Origin: Sapria himalayana
Lineage: Eukaryota > Streptophyta > Magnoliopsida > Malpighiales > Rafflesiaceae
DNA: 64,000 bases
Assembly (NCBI GenBank): GCA_029783825.1
Contig: JAREIK010002969.1
Span: 180,178-244,177, forward strand
Direction: 5' to 3'
The notes beneath the pieces are model-generated. The model searched no databases. It was not told the DNA's origin and saw nothing but the letters and a program-made list of their open reading frames with translations. Of this stretch, positions 51,502 through 62,304 are shown one piece after another; within the stretch, counting starts at the first letter, position 1; each line of letters begins with the position of its first letter. The position numbers were made by a program, and so were the translations under genes.

Positions 51502-51864
51502 CATTCCCTACAAATTATGAGGATGATTGAGTATGAAAATTATATATGAACTTGTATTTATTTTTGTCTATGTGTAGCAAATAATTATGATATTTTTTTG
51601 CAGGTTTCAATTTTTTTTATTCTGGTTTTGTTCTTTGTTTTTCTGATTAACCAAATTATGAATATTTGCAGTACACATTATGTGAGGCAAAAGAAAAAAT
51701 TATTATTCAAAGCATTCAGACATTACCACGGTCCTTCTAGTGATTGGGTCTCATATTTACCGATTTCAGCTTTATCAAAAAGAGGGCTAGCTTATCTTAT
51801 CTATATTATTCTAAAAACACTTTATTTTTGCACTCTCTTTATCTCCAAACATAATTACTAGACA

Positions 51865-52065
51865 TCTTTTAGATTTTTGTTGAAGCTGTATCACAATCAA
51901 AATAAATTAGTGTTTTTTTATGTCAATAATAGTTGTTTTTATATATCTGTGAATATGTTTTTGTGTCTCAGAATTTTTTGGGTAGAGTTTTAGCCTATTA
52001 TAAGTATGTAAAAGCCTATTTTTAGTAGCATCAGTAGTGGTAACAATGGCAGCGATGGTAGCGGC
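51865..52065 (+). repeat. 190-bp direct repeat, left copy
   Basis: It shares TTTTTGTTGAARCTGTAT, TTTTTATATATCT, TAGAGTTTTAGCCTATTATA and GTATGTAAAAGCCTATT with 53010-53240. Both copies run into GC-rich AGTGGTGGCAAC-type repeats. The first 25 bp (TTTTAGATNTTTGTTGAAGYTG) also occur at about 43497, at the left edge of copy B, so the segment may be a subterminal repeat. Confidence 0.75.
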
Positions 52066-52405
52066 GGTGACAGCATCAGCGGCGGCGTCGGCGGCAATGG
52101 CAGCAACTGAGGCAACGACGACAGCAACGGCAGCACTGGTAGTAGTGGCAGAGGCGACATCAATGGCAACATCAACATCAATGGTAGTTGTGGCAATGGT
52201 GGCAGCAGCGGTGGTGGTGGGGGCAGCAGCAGTAGCACCGGTAACTACAATAACAGCAGCTGTAGCACCAATAGTGGCAGTAGTGGCAGCGGAAGTGGCA
52301 TCGGCAGTGGCAGTGGTAGTGGCAGTGGTAGTGGCAGTGGCAGAGGTAGTGGTAGAGGTAGTGGCAGAGGTAGTGACAGGGACAGCAGGAGTAGCTGCAA
52401 TGGCA
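52020..52405 (+). repeat. GC-rich minisatellite (GGCAGTGGTAGT / GGCAGCRRY units)
   Basis: About 380 bp of trinucleotide-phased GGC/AGT/AGC/GGT words in an otherwise AT-rich neighbourhood. All six frames stay open over long distances, giving Ala/Val/Thr-rich or Leu/Pro-rich translations that should not be taken for genes. The most ordered part is 52300-52380, with GGCAGTGGTAGTGGCAGTGG-type units. Confidence 0.85.
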
Positions 52406-53009
52406 AAAATGCTGTATATACGTACGTATATAGTCAGTATATGCATACATATAATGCTACAATATTTTATGTACATATAAGCTGAGTATATATATGTACT
52501 CAATATATATGTATGCATAAAACTATAGTTTATATGTACATATACTATAGTAATATATGTACAAGTGAAATGCTAGTATATATGTACATTTTACTGCAGC
52601 AATATATATTTACCAAAAAATAGTTTTTATTTATTTATTTTGATTTTATTTGGTGGTTTAAATTTCGTACAGATATGGTACCGAATTGTTTCTCATACGA
52701 AGCTTGTATAAATGAAGACATATTTTAGCAAATATTAAGCATCGTGACTCAGACAGCATTTTTGCAGAGATGATCAGAGGAGCAGAGGGAGAGAAAGCAA
52801 TGTCAATGCGTTGATATATTATACTTTATGTACAGTCGGTAAATACATTGATTAATAAGATGTAATATATTTTTTGTTATTTTTTGTTTTAGTTATTTAA
52901 AATATTATATTAAAATAAGTTATTAAATGAATTTTTTTTGTTTAATTTAAAAGTTTTAATTATAGTTTCTGTTTTTATAAAATTTAATTTAAAAATATTA
53001 AATTATTTA
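52406..53009. other. TATATAC/GTACATATA minisatellite and AT-rich spacer
   Basis: 52405-52600 is built of GTATATA/TATGTACATATA units like those at 9915-10107. 52610-53009 is AT-rich with no recognised feature. Confidence 0.5.
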
Positions 53010-53245
53010 ATTAAATTTTTGTTGAAACTGTATGATAATCAACATTTATCTGTGTTTGTTCATGTCTATATTAACTATTTTTATATATCTATGAATATGT
53101 TTGTGTTTCTCTAAATTTTTTGGATAGAGTTTTAGCCTATTATAGGTATGTAAAAGCCTATTATCAGCGACAGTAACCACATAGTGGTGGCAACAGTGGA
53201 AGTGACGATAGTGGCACTAGTGATGGTAGTGGCGCCAGAAGTAGT
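53010..53245 (+). repeat. 190-bp direct repeat, right copy
   Basis: Second copy of the 51865-52065 segment, 1.14 kb downstream, diverged by scattered substitutions. It ends in a short GTGGTGGCAACAGTGGAAGT stretch. It marks the approximate 3' limit of copy B. Confidence 0.75.
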
Positions 53246-53510
53246 TTTTGAATCCGTCTCATCAAGTTAGCATGTCATTCCTTCATGGTTAGATATGAAT
53301 TTTTTGAATCAAACCAATTTTTGCTTGAGATATCTTTACAGATAGCAATCTTCAATTAGTTTTCCTCTCAATGTACGTGTATCTTTAAGAATAATAGCAC
53401 TATCATGTGATGAGATGGCGAATACCTTTTGAAAGAACAAATCATTCAATTAGAGGGGATTAGTGATTCTTAGCCCTAAATCTTTAGCCATTGCAACTCC
53501 GAAAGTGTGA

Positions 53511-54229
53511 TATCGATCAAGCTTAGTCTTTCAAGGGTTTTCCGTACATGTTGTGATAGGATTGTGTGTCTCATTTTCATTTTTTATTTGTGGGAGCTAC
53601 ATCTATGTCCTACCGAGCCTGACACATGCATTGCACGAGCTTACGGTTTTAAAATATAATGATTCTTCGAGGAATTGTCATTTCTTTAATGGAAATTGGA
53701 TTGTAGGTAATAGCTATCCTCCTTACAAATCTTCAGAATGCCCTTTTATAGAGCTAGGATTTAATTGTCTGGGAAAAGGAAGAAAGGATAGGCAGTATCT
53801 GAGGCAGAGATGGAAACCTACAGACTATCATATTCCAAGGCTAGATGTGCATGAAATTTTAGAAATATTTAGGAATAAAAGAATTATGTTTGTTGGTGAT
53901 TCAATGAATAGAACACAATGGAAATCTTTGATTTCTTTGCTTATGTCGAATGTGGAAGATAAAACGAGTGTTTATGAAGTGAACAAGAATAACATAACTA
54001 AACAGATCAAATTTATGGGTGTTAGGTTTCACGCCTTTAATTTCACTGTAGAAATTTTTGGTTCCATTTTTTTGGTAAAACATGGCCGAGTTCCCAAATA
54101 TTCACATAAGTGGGCCAAGTTAACACTTTGACTGAATATGTTGGATGACATTAATGAATAGTGGATCAATTGAGATATTCTGGTTTTCAACATAGGGCAT
54201 TGGTGGGTACCATGAAAGCTCTTTGACAT
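53511..54229 (+). pseudogene. Trichome birefringence-like (TBL / PC-esterase) 5' fragment, pseudogene
   Basis: The frame opens at 53511 but has no in-frame ATG; a hydrophobic stretch (LCVSFSFFICGSYIYVLPS) resembles the family's N-terminal anchor. The PMR5N part follows: NCHFFNGNWIVGNSYPPY, SSECPFIELGFNCLGKGRKD, LRQRWKPTDYHIPR, with Tyr where the family has Cys. Then comes RIMFVGDSMNRTQWKSL, the GDS esterase motif. TBL proteins O-acetylate cell-wall polysaccharides in the Golgi. Stops at 54129-54131, 54159-54161, 54171-54173 and 54210-54212 interrupt the same frame, which still reads DILVFNIGHWW. The fragment ends exactly at a GTAAGT (54230), a good 5' splice site, so it looks like genomic exon DNA rather than an mRNA copy. 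The downstream exons with the DxxH motif were not found. Confidence 0.82.
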
Positions 54230-56264
54230 GTAAGTTCTACCCAAAAACCTGAACTCAATTTTTCTAGTTGTCTCTCTTAATCATTTAAAAATTCCAGTTA
54301 GTTTCTCCATTTTTCTGTGGTAAAATACAAGTATGAATAAATTACCAACTTGGGGTGAATGTGTTCATTAAAAAAATATATATGATTGATAAAAATACTA
54401 TTTTTAATATTTGACAGATGTAATGATAGAAATATCATGTCATGATCTCATCGAATCTTATCAAGCTGGTTTATGAATATATAATATATCTTGTATACTC
54501 AGCTTAGAATAAAAAAAATGATGACCATTATAGTGCTAAGTAAAAATGTTTGAGCTTGATCTTGAATATAAGTATGTACAATAATACTTAACCTATTTTA
54601 TTTTGTATTTTTTGTTGAATTGAAAATTAATATCTATATGTTTTATTTTTACTTAGAAAATGCCATTGGAAACTATGTCTATGATTGCATCATTGTCACA
54701 ATAAAAGATAATTTTTTCAAAAAATTGAAAATTCACTCTCTCTAATCAAATATATAATTTAAAGAAGCTCATAAATTAGAGTATTTATGACCTAACAATT
54801 AATCTTTGCACAAAATCATCGAATAATTTTTTTTATCTATTATTTTTTTAAGAAATACAATTATTTATAAGAAATATATAATAATTTATAATACATTTTT
54901 TTCTTTGGCGGTTGATATCAAACTATAATTTGAATAATCAATCTCATGTGTATCATTATGATCTCTAAAAGAAATATGAAGTTTTAGAAATTTTATTAAA
55001 TATTAAATTTTTTAAAGAATAATGTTCATATGTAACTATCTAGTATAATCTCAGAAATAACTTATTATTTTGATAATATAATATATTTGATAATAATTTT
55101 TTGATAGTGAATTTAATGTACTATCTAAGAGTTTAATTTTGCAAAAATATTTATAATATTTTTTTTGTCAATATAAAATTATATTTTGATGACCTATAAT
55201 TATAATTTCAAGAATGTACCTAAGCCTTACAAGGTATTTTATTTTAAATTATATCAGAAATAATTTATTTCATATATAGTAATAAAAATATAATATTTAT
55301 GAAATAACATGAAAAAATATAAAGCAAACAAAAAATTAAATTATTTTTTGGGTGGTTTTTTTATGCGGTTTTCATTCTCATGTTTTTTACAATAATTATT
55401 TTTTTTATTTAAAATTAACAAACAAATCACTTGTGATAACTTATTAAGAATAATAGTATCTAGATGGATTGAAGGTCATACATTTCTTCTCGCATGATAT
55501 GTTGGCAGTCATAATGTAAGGGTGCATTGAAAGAAAATTTGTGGTATCCCTAATTTGATTGAATAGGAAATTTTGAGTAAGATAAAATATCTTTGATAGG
55601 ATATCTAGTATAACTTTGTTATATCATTCATAGAATAATTGAAAGATTAAATTTAATAAAATCATCTTCATGATCATTTAGTCTCTACAAGACATTTATC
55701 AATGATTTGAATAAGATGTTTTCTCATCATATTTTATCTAAGATGAAAGATATATTGTTCTAGAATTTCATGACCGTTTGAACTCAATAAATCTGATTGA
55801 TAGGAATAATACCTAGAGAGGAATTGATGGGCAAAGAAACTTTTATATCGAAATTTTTTTCATTTTAATCAGTACAAGCCTTTAACATCTTACTATATTA
55901 TTGGAAAAAAAATTATAAGGATTTAAAATATTTGATAATGTGATGCAATAACTTTGAAAGATGCTAAGAATGGAGATACACAATTTTTTAGAGAACCTGT
56001 AGAAGCATTTATATCTAATTTTCAATGGATAAGTCTTCAATGGTTCATCATCATTAACAACTAAAATATAATCCTAAAAAACCATCAACTTAAAGAATAA
56101 ACTTTAACACTAATATTGTATATATTTGTAATTGGTGAGTACCATTTATTCTCTTTTTTAGTACTCAAATATTTATTGAATGCATACTCAATGATAATTA
56201 AATATTATTTTCTCATGTCTACAAAAATTATTTTTCAAAATAGGTACTTTCAAATACTATGAAA
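54230..56264. other. AT-rich unassigned DNA downstream of the TBL fragment
   Basis: It begins with a probable intron start, but no further TBL exon was found. Stops are dense in all frames. No gene or repeat was recognised. Confidence 0.55.
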
Positions 56265-56370
56265 CACTACAACAAAAACCATAATCAGTGGTGCTTAAAA
56301 AGCGTCATTATATATATATATAATGTCGCTTATCGATAGGGTCATCCGCTAACGTGAGATAAAAAGTCTA

Positions 56371-56511
56371 TACATATAATGATATTTTTTTGTAGTGTCG
56401 TTGAATCATACCTTGACGCTAAAATAAAGTGTCATTTTTATTAACAATGATGCTTTATTTTAGCGTCAAGGTATGATTCAACGTTACTGCAAAAAAATGT
56501 CATTATATGTT
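56371..56511. repeat. Foldback with about 65-bp arms in the CACTA left subterminal region
   Basis: The arm 56371-56435 pairs with 56447-56511 around an 11-nt spacer with only a few mismatches. The inner 30 bases contain GACGCTAAAATAAAG and its exact complement. The outer part of the left arm includes TTTTTTTGTAGTG, an internal version of the element's own terminus. It may be a nested foldback derivative or an extended transposase-binding region. Confidence 0.9.
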
Positions 56512-57984
56512 GTAGCTATCGTAAATTTTTTTAATACTATGACACTTAGTAAAAGCGTCAAGGAAGATTATGATTTAAATAAATTTAAATTTAATAATTA
56601 TTGTAAATATATTTTTACCTGTTATTGTAATACTGCATGCACATAAGAACAACATTCTTTACAATCCATACCATGAATACAGTTTTCAAGTACAATGGGG
56701 AACTCGGACTTCTTACTAATCAAAAAATATATATATATATAACATAATTTCAACATTCATTTCTTAAATTCAATTCAAAATTTCTAACATATGCAACCCA
56801 ATTGTGCCTTAACTCCATAAAACTGGTTCCTGCTAGCCTGACAAAGTTGAGAGTTAATTTCCAAATAAGGTAACCTGCATACAAAAAGATGAACAATAAA
56901 TACTTACACTTGCTGAAAAAATATATTATAGAGCATTGGAAAAAAAATAGGAATGATAATTACATATCATAAAAATAATTTATATAACAATTTACATATA
57001 CGATTAAATAAATTTAACAACAACAAAAACAAAGTTAGTAGTAATGGATAAAATATAAAGCAATAGATTTATCAATTATGGCATAAAAGTTGATAAAATT
57101 TTTTAAAATACAAAACAATAATAATTCATTTAAAACCTAAAGGTGTGTAGTGAGTTTAAAGATCTCGCAAACAAATTGAAAAAACACTACAAAAACCAAT
57201 TAATATCATAAAATAAAAAGTTAAATTACTTGTCATCTTCCCAACACATCAAAAAAACTCGATGAGATGCTAAGTAATGTAATTTCAAGTTCTATTTGAT
57301 TACACAAATATAGTAATCCAATCAACATATAGTTTTAGAATTATTAATAAAATATTGGCTGCATGAAAAAAAAATTTGTGCCTTAAAATAATTATTGTGT
57401 TTTATAAGGGTGAAAAGGTAATTTACACTGTTGTGATAAAGTATTGAAGCCAAAAGTCGAAATCACAATTTTTTCCATTGTCAATCTACAACAAAAAATA
57501 TATGGTTGACAACATAAATAAAAAATAGTATGAAAACAAAAAAATTCTAATTACATATTCAAGTTTTGAATATTTAATTAAAACTAAGAAGTAATAACTT
57601 TGATCTCATTAAAAAAATACATTTATTATCACAATAGTTCATGGACCATTCCTAAGTTGGAAGATCTCCTAACTTGACCAAAAAAAAGTTTACCTTTAAA
57701 CGCCTAAGAATCATGCATACAATATACTAACGCAATTCAACATATGAAAATTATAGAAATATAATGAATGTGTAAGGAAAATACTAAAATGTCTTCAAAT
57801 GATTATGTCGAAGAATTTATCTTCAGTCGTAGTTTGGGTCAAAAGAGATATAAATTATTAAACCTCATCAAAAGTTAATGTTGTAAATCCTAAAATTTGT
57901 TCATGCTTCAATACAAAAAGGTGTCCCCAATGCTTTTCAAACCGAGGAAAGTATTAATTGAGTCACCAACATAACCCATTCAGA

Positions 57985-59562
57985 TCATACTTCATCCAAC
58001 TCATCTTTGTTGTATGATTCCTTCCCATTAAACTTTGAAAAGTAAAGTATTATCTTAATCAATAAAATTGGAAAACTAAAAATAACTATTATATTGAGAA
58101 ACAACAAATCAACACATCCCTTTGATGTTAGACATCTTTGATCAAGTATGATATCTCTCATATATCTCATCACATAGTATCCACATTCAACACTACCTTG
58201 TTGTCTTGGGCACTGAATATAAAATAAAATCAATATATATATATATGGAGTTACTTGCAAGTCATATTGTAAAAAGTTTAAAATTAAGCAAAAGACACTA
58301 AATATTATATTACTCAGTTAATGAGTTATGTACCCCTAGTACAACCCAATTAGGCTCTCTTTTTGATGATATATATTTTTTAAAGTGAATATTTCTTTGA
58401 GCCCTGCATTAAGAAAAAAAATTTATGTTGCCAAAAAATGCTTCATTCTATAATAAGAAGGGAAAAACTTACATATTAACAATGTCTTTAAGATCATCTG
58501 CAGGTTGATGATGCAAGGAATCAAGGTAATAAGCGAACAAAGTCCTTATTTCAAGTACCACTAATACCCAATGACAACTACAAAATTAACATTAGTATAA
58601 CAACATATCATTTATAATTTGATCTATATGTATACTTATAATCTTACTTATGTTAAATAACTTACCCTGGGTTATATGGAATAAAAACAAAATCTGCATT
58701 ATTTGCATTCATCAACCGATTAGCTATAACCCTTGACCTATTTTTCTTGCTTGCTTCTCCCAATCCAACTTTGGAAACCAAGGTCGGATTTACAAAAATA
58801 AATTGCTCTACCTTTTTAGCATCAACCATCTTTTTATGCAAATGCCTAATTTAATTTCACATAATATTTAAAAGTTATAATATTTTAATTTTACTAATAT
58901 TAAATATAATTCGCATAAAGAAAAATTAAAGCATAAATATGATAGTTAAAATAAATGAAAAACATATTAAATTTTTATCTTACCATATATAGAACAAAAG
59001 GTAATTAGATGACACCTCCATTGATGATATAATGATATCCATGTTTTCTTTCATTAGGAAGGTCTTAAATGACTGTCCAAAAACCTCCTCTATCATTTCT
59101 ACTACATGTACGATCTCATCCTTTAACATGTGCCCAAATAATATAGCAAAGTTCTTGATATCTATAGGATTCTCATCATTTAAACTCAGTGTTCTCTCTC
59201 TATTACTATGTTTCTTAAATTTCTTTGAATCCTATCAAACATAAAATATTTTTCTATAAATAAAAATTATCCTAGATAAACTAGTATTATTATTATTATT
59301 ATTAAGAAATATTTTATTTAAAAAAACACATACATGGATGCGAAGAGTAGTAAGAATGACAAATTGGGCAGGACCATAAAATTTTATGCCCAATAGCATC
59401 TCCAATAGTGGTAATTTGGCTTGGAATAGGTACAAGAAGTAATGCATTTGGATCATAAGAAGCATCCACGGCAACAAGGAAGTTAGCACCACATTCAAGT
59501 ATCATAGTTCCAGCTACGACAACATTTTCTTTTGTCCATATGGCCAATTGACAATTCCTTTC
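57985..59562 (-). pseudogene. CACTA-borne DUF8039 + Ulp1-like cysteine protease (C48) gene, nearly intact
   Basis: Exons can be joined across canonical GT-AG borders. 59562-59334: DUF8039, KENVVVAGTMIL, NALLLVPIPSQITTIGDAIG. 59231-58984: DIKNFAILFGHMLKDEIVHV, EEVFGQSFKTFL. 58845-58676: VIANRLMNANNADFVFIPYN. 58577-58473: catalytic HWVLVVL and YLDSL. About 58403-58334. 58212 to about 58126: CPRQQGSVECGYYVMRYMRD, with the Gln and catalytic Cys. About 58040-57985: DELDEV. The His-Asp-Gln-Cys set of Ulp1/SENP proteases is therefore preserved. Plant En/Spm elements often carry such a gene; its role in transposition is not established. Two lesions are visible: an extra T near 59374 shifts the end of the DUF8039 exon, and a TGA at 57985-57987 replaces a residue before SEW. 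The first exon is not defined; 60497-60540 on the minus strand may hold an upstream exon ending at GTAAGT. Confidence 0.85.
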
Positions 59563-60600
59563 CTGTAAAATGAAACTTTTTTGTTTAGTTATATGCAATC
59601 ATCTAAAGTTGATAATTTCCACGTAGAAAAGAATTAGTTAGACAAAATTGAGTTATCATAACTTAATGAGCTTATTAATATAATTTATCATGCTTACTTA
59701 TATTGTAATATTACTTCTATATTTTCATATCAACTAGGTAAGTTGATATGAAAATTATTAGTTTATGATACCACATTTATATAAAGAACATAATATTATA
59801 TAAAAATCTAAAGTATACTTAATATCTAAGAAGTTTCAAAACTTAATTAAAAGATACTCCAAAATATAATAAAAGTACTTAAAAGTTAAAAGTGACAAAT
59901 GGAAAGAGACACTCTCTAAGCATTTTGTCTTCTATTGTGAATAAAAATGAATTCATAGATAATTCACAACTTCATAAATTTCTAACTATAATGATGATGT
60001 TGTAAAGAAAAAGAATCATGTGATAATAAAGATGCCCTAGGCCCATGATGCCTCAAAAGAGTCTTCCAATATACTTATAAGCCAAAGTGTCGACACTTCT
60101 ATTTATTTGTTAAATAGAAGTCCAACCACAATCATAATGCATCTCACTCCAATTGAAGTCTAGAGTTGAAAGAAGCCAAAAAGTAATCATTGGAGAGCAA
60201 ATGAAAGTTTACATTGCTCTCAAATATCCAAGCATAAAAGAAAGAAATTAGGTAATTCTCTCATATAATGGGAAATGTCTTCACTCCATCAAGTCTACAA
60301 ATGTCACTAAATATAACACGAATTTTACTAATATTCAACAAATTTGCTCAAAATATATATTTATTAAAATCTCTATAAAAAAAACTCAAATATGCATAAC
60401 ACAATAGTGAATACATACAAAATATCTCAAAAAAGTTAGTAAATAAAATGTCAAATAATAAATCAAGAAAAAGAAATAATCATTATAATTCACTACTTAC
60501 TTGCATGGGGACATTACCATATAGGTTCTCGTGTCTTGGTGAGCATGAATAATATACAATTAATTTATTTTTAAACATAATAGAAAATCACTTAAAAAAG

Positions 60601-60765
60601 CTTAATGATTGGAGTTTCTAGTAAAAGGTTACTGTGTTGAATTATAAGTTAGAAAAGGCTAACATGGTAGCTGATGAACTAAGCCATGAGATTGAGCTTG
60701 ATGTAATCAATAAGCTTCAATATCTAAAAAAAGAATATATCAAACAAGACTACTCCAAGATTTAA
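60601..60765 (+). pseudogene. Ty3/gypsy RNase H C-terminal fragment
   Basis: One plus-strand frame, with two stops, reads LNDWSF..KVTVLNYKLEKANMVADELS. This resembles the end of gypsy RNase H, where a WLELL..DY...YHPGKANVVADALSR pattern precedes the integrase. The strand is opposite to the host CACTA gene, so it is a nested insertion or captured fragment. The flanking retroelement parts are not recognisable. Only about 25 residues support the call. Confidence 0.4.
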
Positions 60766-61570
60766 TTTCTATTTCATTGATATAATATGTCATTGAAGGA
60801 AAGATTCTGAAAGATTATGAAATAAGGGAGTTACACAATGTCCAATGCCACAATAATGTTGATTCTAGAAGATTTTATAAGATTCTAGAATATCCAAGCT
60901 AAGCTCAGCAGTATGTTTAGGCCCAAGTTCAATTGATGTTTTATAATTTTTTATGTTTGTTTGTTTTTAACAATATAAGAATATGCCATAAGGTAGAATT
61001 GTCATAAGTAAAATGTATCTATCTGTCATAAGGCAGAATTGTCATAAGGCGGAATTTTTAATGTTTGGGTACTAGAGAGCACTCGAATTGTCATAAGTAA
61101 AATAAATTGGAGAAGAAGTTTGCATTGAATCAGAGATAGAAATAAGAATTTTCAAATCACTACTTTCCTCGAGACAGAATCCCAGAAATGACTGGTGCCA
61201 AACTAACAAATAGCCTCGACACTGTGAATTGGTATTCTCCGGTGAAGGAAAAGGTTTCCAACAAAGACAGCACTTATTGTATCAGTTCAGCCCAACTCTT
61301 CCGCTGTGTTCGCCGATTGCTCCCAATAAATACAGCTTATAATACTACGTTTATAATACTGGGTTTAATGCTAAATTACTCGGAACATGTTCACATTCAT
61401 TAATTAGGTTAACTATAGCAAAAAGCTGATACAATTATAAACTTAATGGAGAAACTTACAGGATGCTGCAAATATGGCCAATGATTTCAAAGATGCGAGC
61501 TTGAACCCGAGCTGTTGGAAATGGCCGAACGTGATGAAGAAGAAGCGCAACTCTTTCTAGCGATAGATTA
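60766..61570. other. Unrecognised insert within the CACTA element, possible retroelement remnant
   Basis: A GTCATAAG(G/T)(C/A)(A/G)GAATT motif recurs between 60985 and 61110. An open frame at 61188-61403 has no recognised family. The segment is less AT-rich than the rest of the element and directly follows the gypsy-like fragment, so it may be the remainder of that insertion (for example LTR plus leader). This is inference. Confidence 0.3.
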
Positions 61571-62028
61571 TTCAATATAATTAAATTAAAAATAATATTA
61601 AATTTTTCACATAATTATATTAAATCACCTTATATTTACATTTTATTTTTATTTCTCTTAGGGATAAAATAAATATTAACAAATTATATTTTAAAATTAA
61701 ATATTATTACTTATTTTATAAATAAAAATCACAATTTTGAATGTATAAATATTTAGATATTTTTTAATTTTATCATAAGTTTCTATTTATTTTTAATAAA
61801 TAATTTTTAACTAAAATTTGATAATTTTTTTTATTAATCTAGAGTAAAAATAAAAATATTATTACTTATAAAAAAAAATAAATAAGAAATTTGTTACAAA
61901 TCTATAAATTCAAAATTAATTTTTTCACATCCATGACACTAATAAAAGTGACAAGGTTTATAATTTTCAGCCCCTTTTTCCTTGGAAATTTTTAAGGAGT
62001 TAAGAAATTTTCCTAACCTATTAGTCTT

Positions 62029-62304
62029 AACAATGACACATCTAGTAAGTGTCATTAAATGTCTACTTACAAATAAAATAATGACATTTTATAAAAGCGT
62101 CAAGATATAAAGCGTCATTTAATTTTTTAGTTTTGTTGTAGTAACAATGACACTTCTAGTAAGTGTCATAAAAACTTAATACATTTTCCAAATAATGACA
62201 CTTTTAGAAAAGTGTCATTAAATATCTAATTACAAATAGTATAATGACAATTTCTGAAAGCGTCAAGATATAAAGCGTCATTAATTTGCTGTTTTGTTGT
62301 AGTG
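62029..62304. repeat. Tandem duplication of the CACTA right terminus
   Basis: 62029-62142 begins AACAATGACAC and ends TTTTGTTGTAGT, an internal copy of the terminus. 62143-62304 repeats the same order (AACAATGACACTTCTAGTAA, then GTGTCAT, CAAGATATAAAGCGTCATT, TTTTGTTGTAGTG) with about 48 extra bases. Several AATGACACTT/AAGTGTCATT pairs form small hairpins. Confidence 0.9.

Larger units (their letters stand above)
43455..53250 (+). mobile_element. CACTA (En/Spm)-like element copy B, decayed
   Basis: In order it holds a short CT run, a 70-bp region repeated near 51828, the AT minisatellite, a CT-rich leader, the tnp2 pseudogene, a Ptta/En/Spm-type second gene, and a 3' region with a 190-bp direct repeat and GC-rich minisatellite. 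Gene order and direction are those of plant En/Spm elements. No CACTA terminal motif was found at either limit, so the ends are approximate and the element may be truncated. Multiple nonsense codons and frameshifts show it is non-autonomous. Copy A at the window start is its inverted relative. Confidence 0.7.
56265..62304 (-). mobile_element. Complete CACTA (En/Spm) element with TIRs and 3-bp target duplication
   Basis: The left end is CACTACAACAAAA (56265-56277) and the right end is its exact reverse complement TTTTGTTGTAGTG (62292-62304). AAA is present immediately outside both ends (56262-56264 and 62305-62307), the 3-bp duplication expected for CACTA elements. Subterminal regions at both ends repeat GTGTCATT/AATGACAC and AGCGTCAT words, probable transposase-binding sites. 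The only recognisable gene is a DUF8039-Ulp1 gene on the minus strand; no tnp2 or Ptta gene was found in the 6 kb. A gypsy-type retroelement remnant sits at 60601-60765. The element is probably non-autonomous, and its perfect ends suggest a fairly recent insertion compared with copies A and B. Confidence 0.93.

Noticed and set aside
51907..52518. Ala/Thr/Val-rich and Leu/Pro-rich frames resembling structural proteins
   Set aside because: The sequence is a trinucleotide-phased GC-rich minisatellite open on both strands; codon use follows the repeat.
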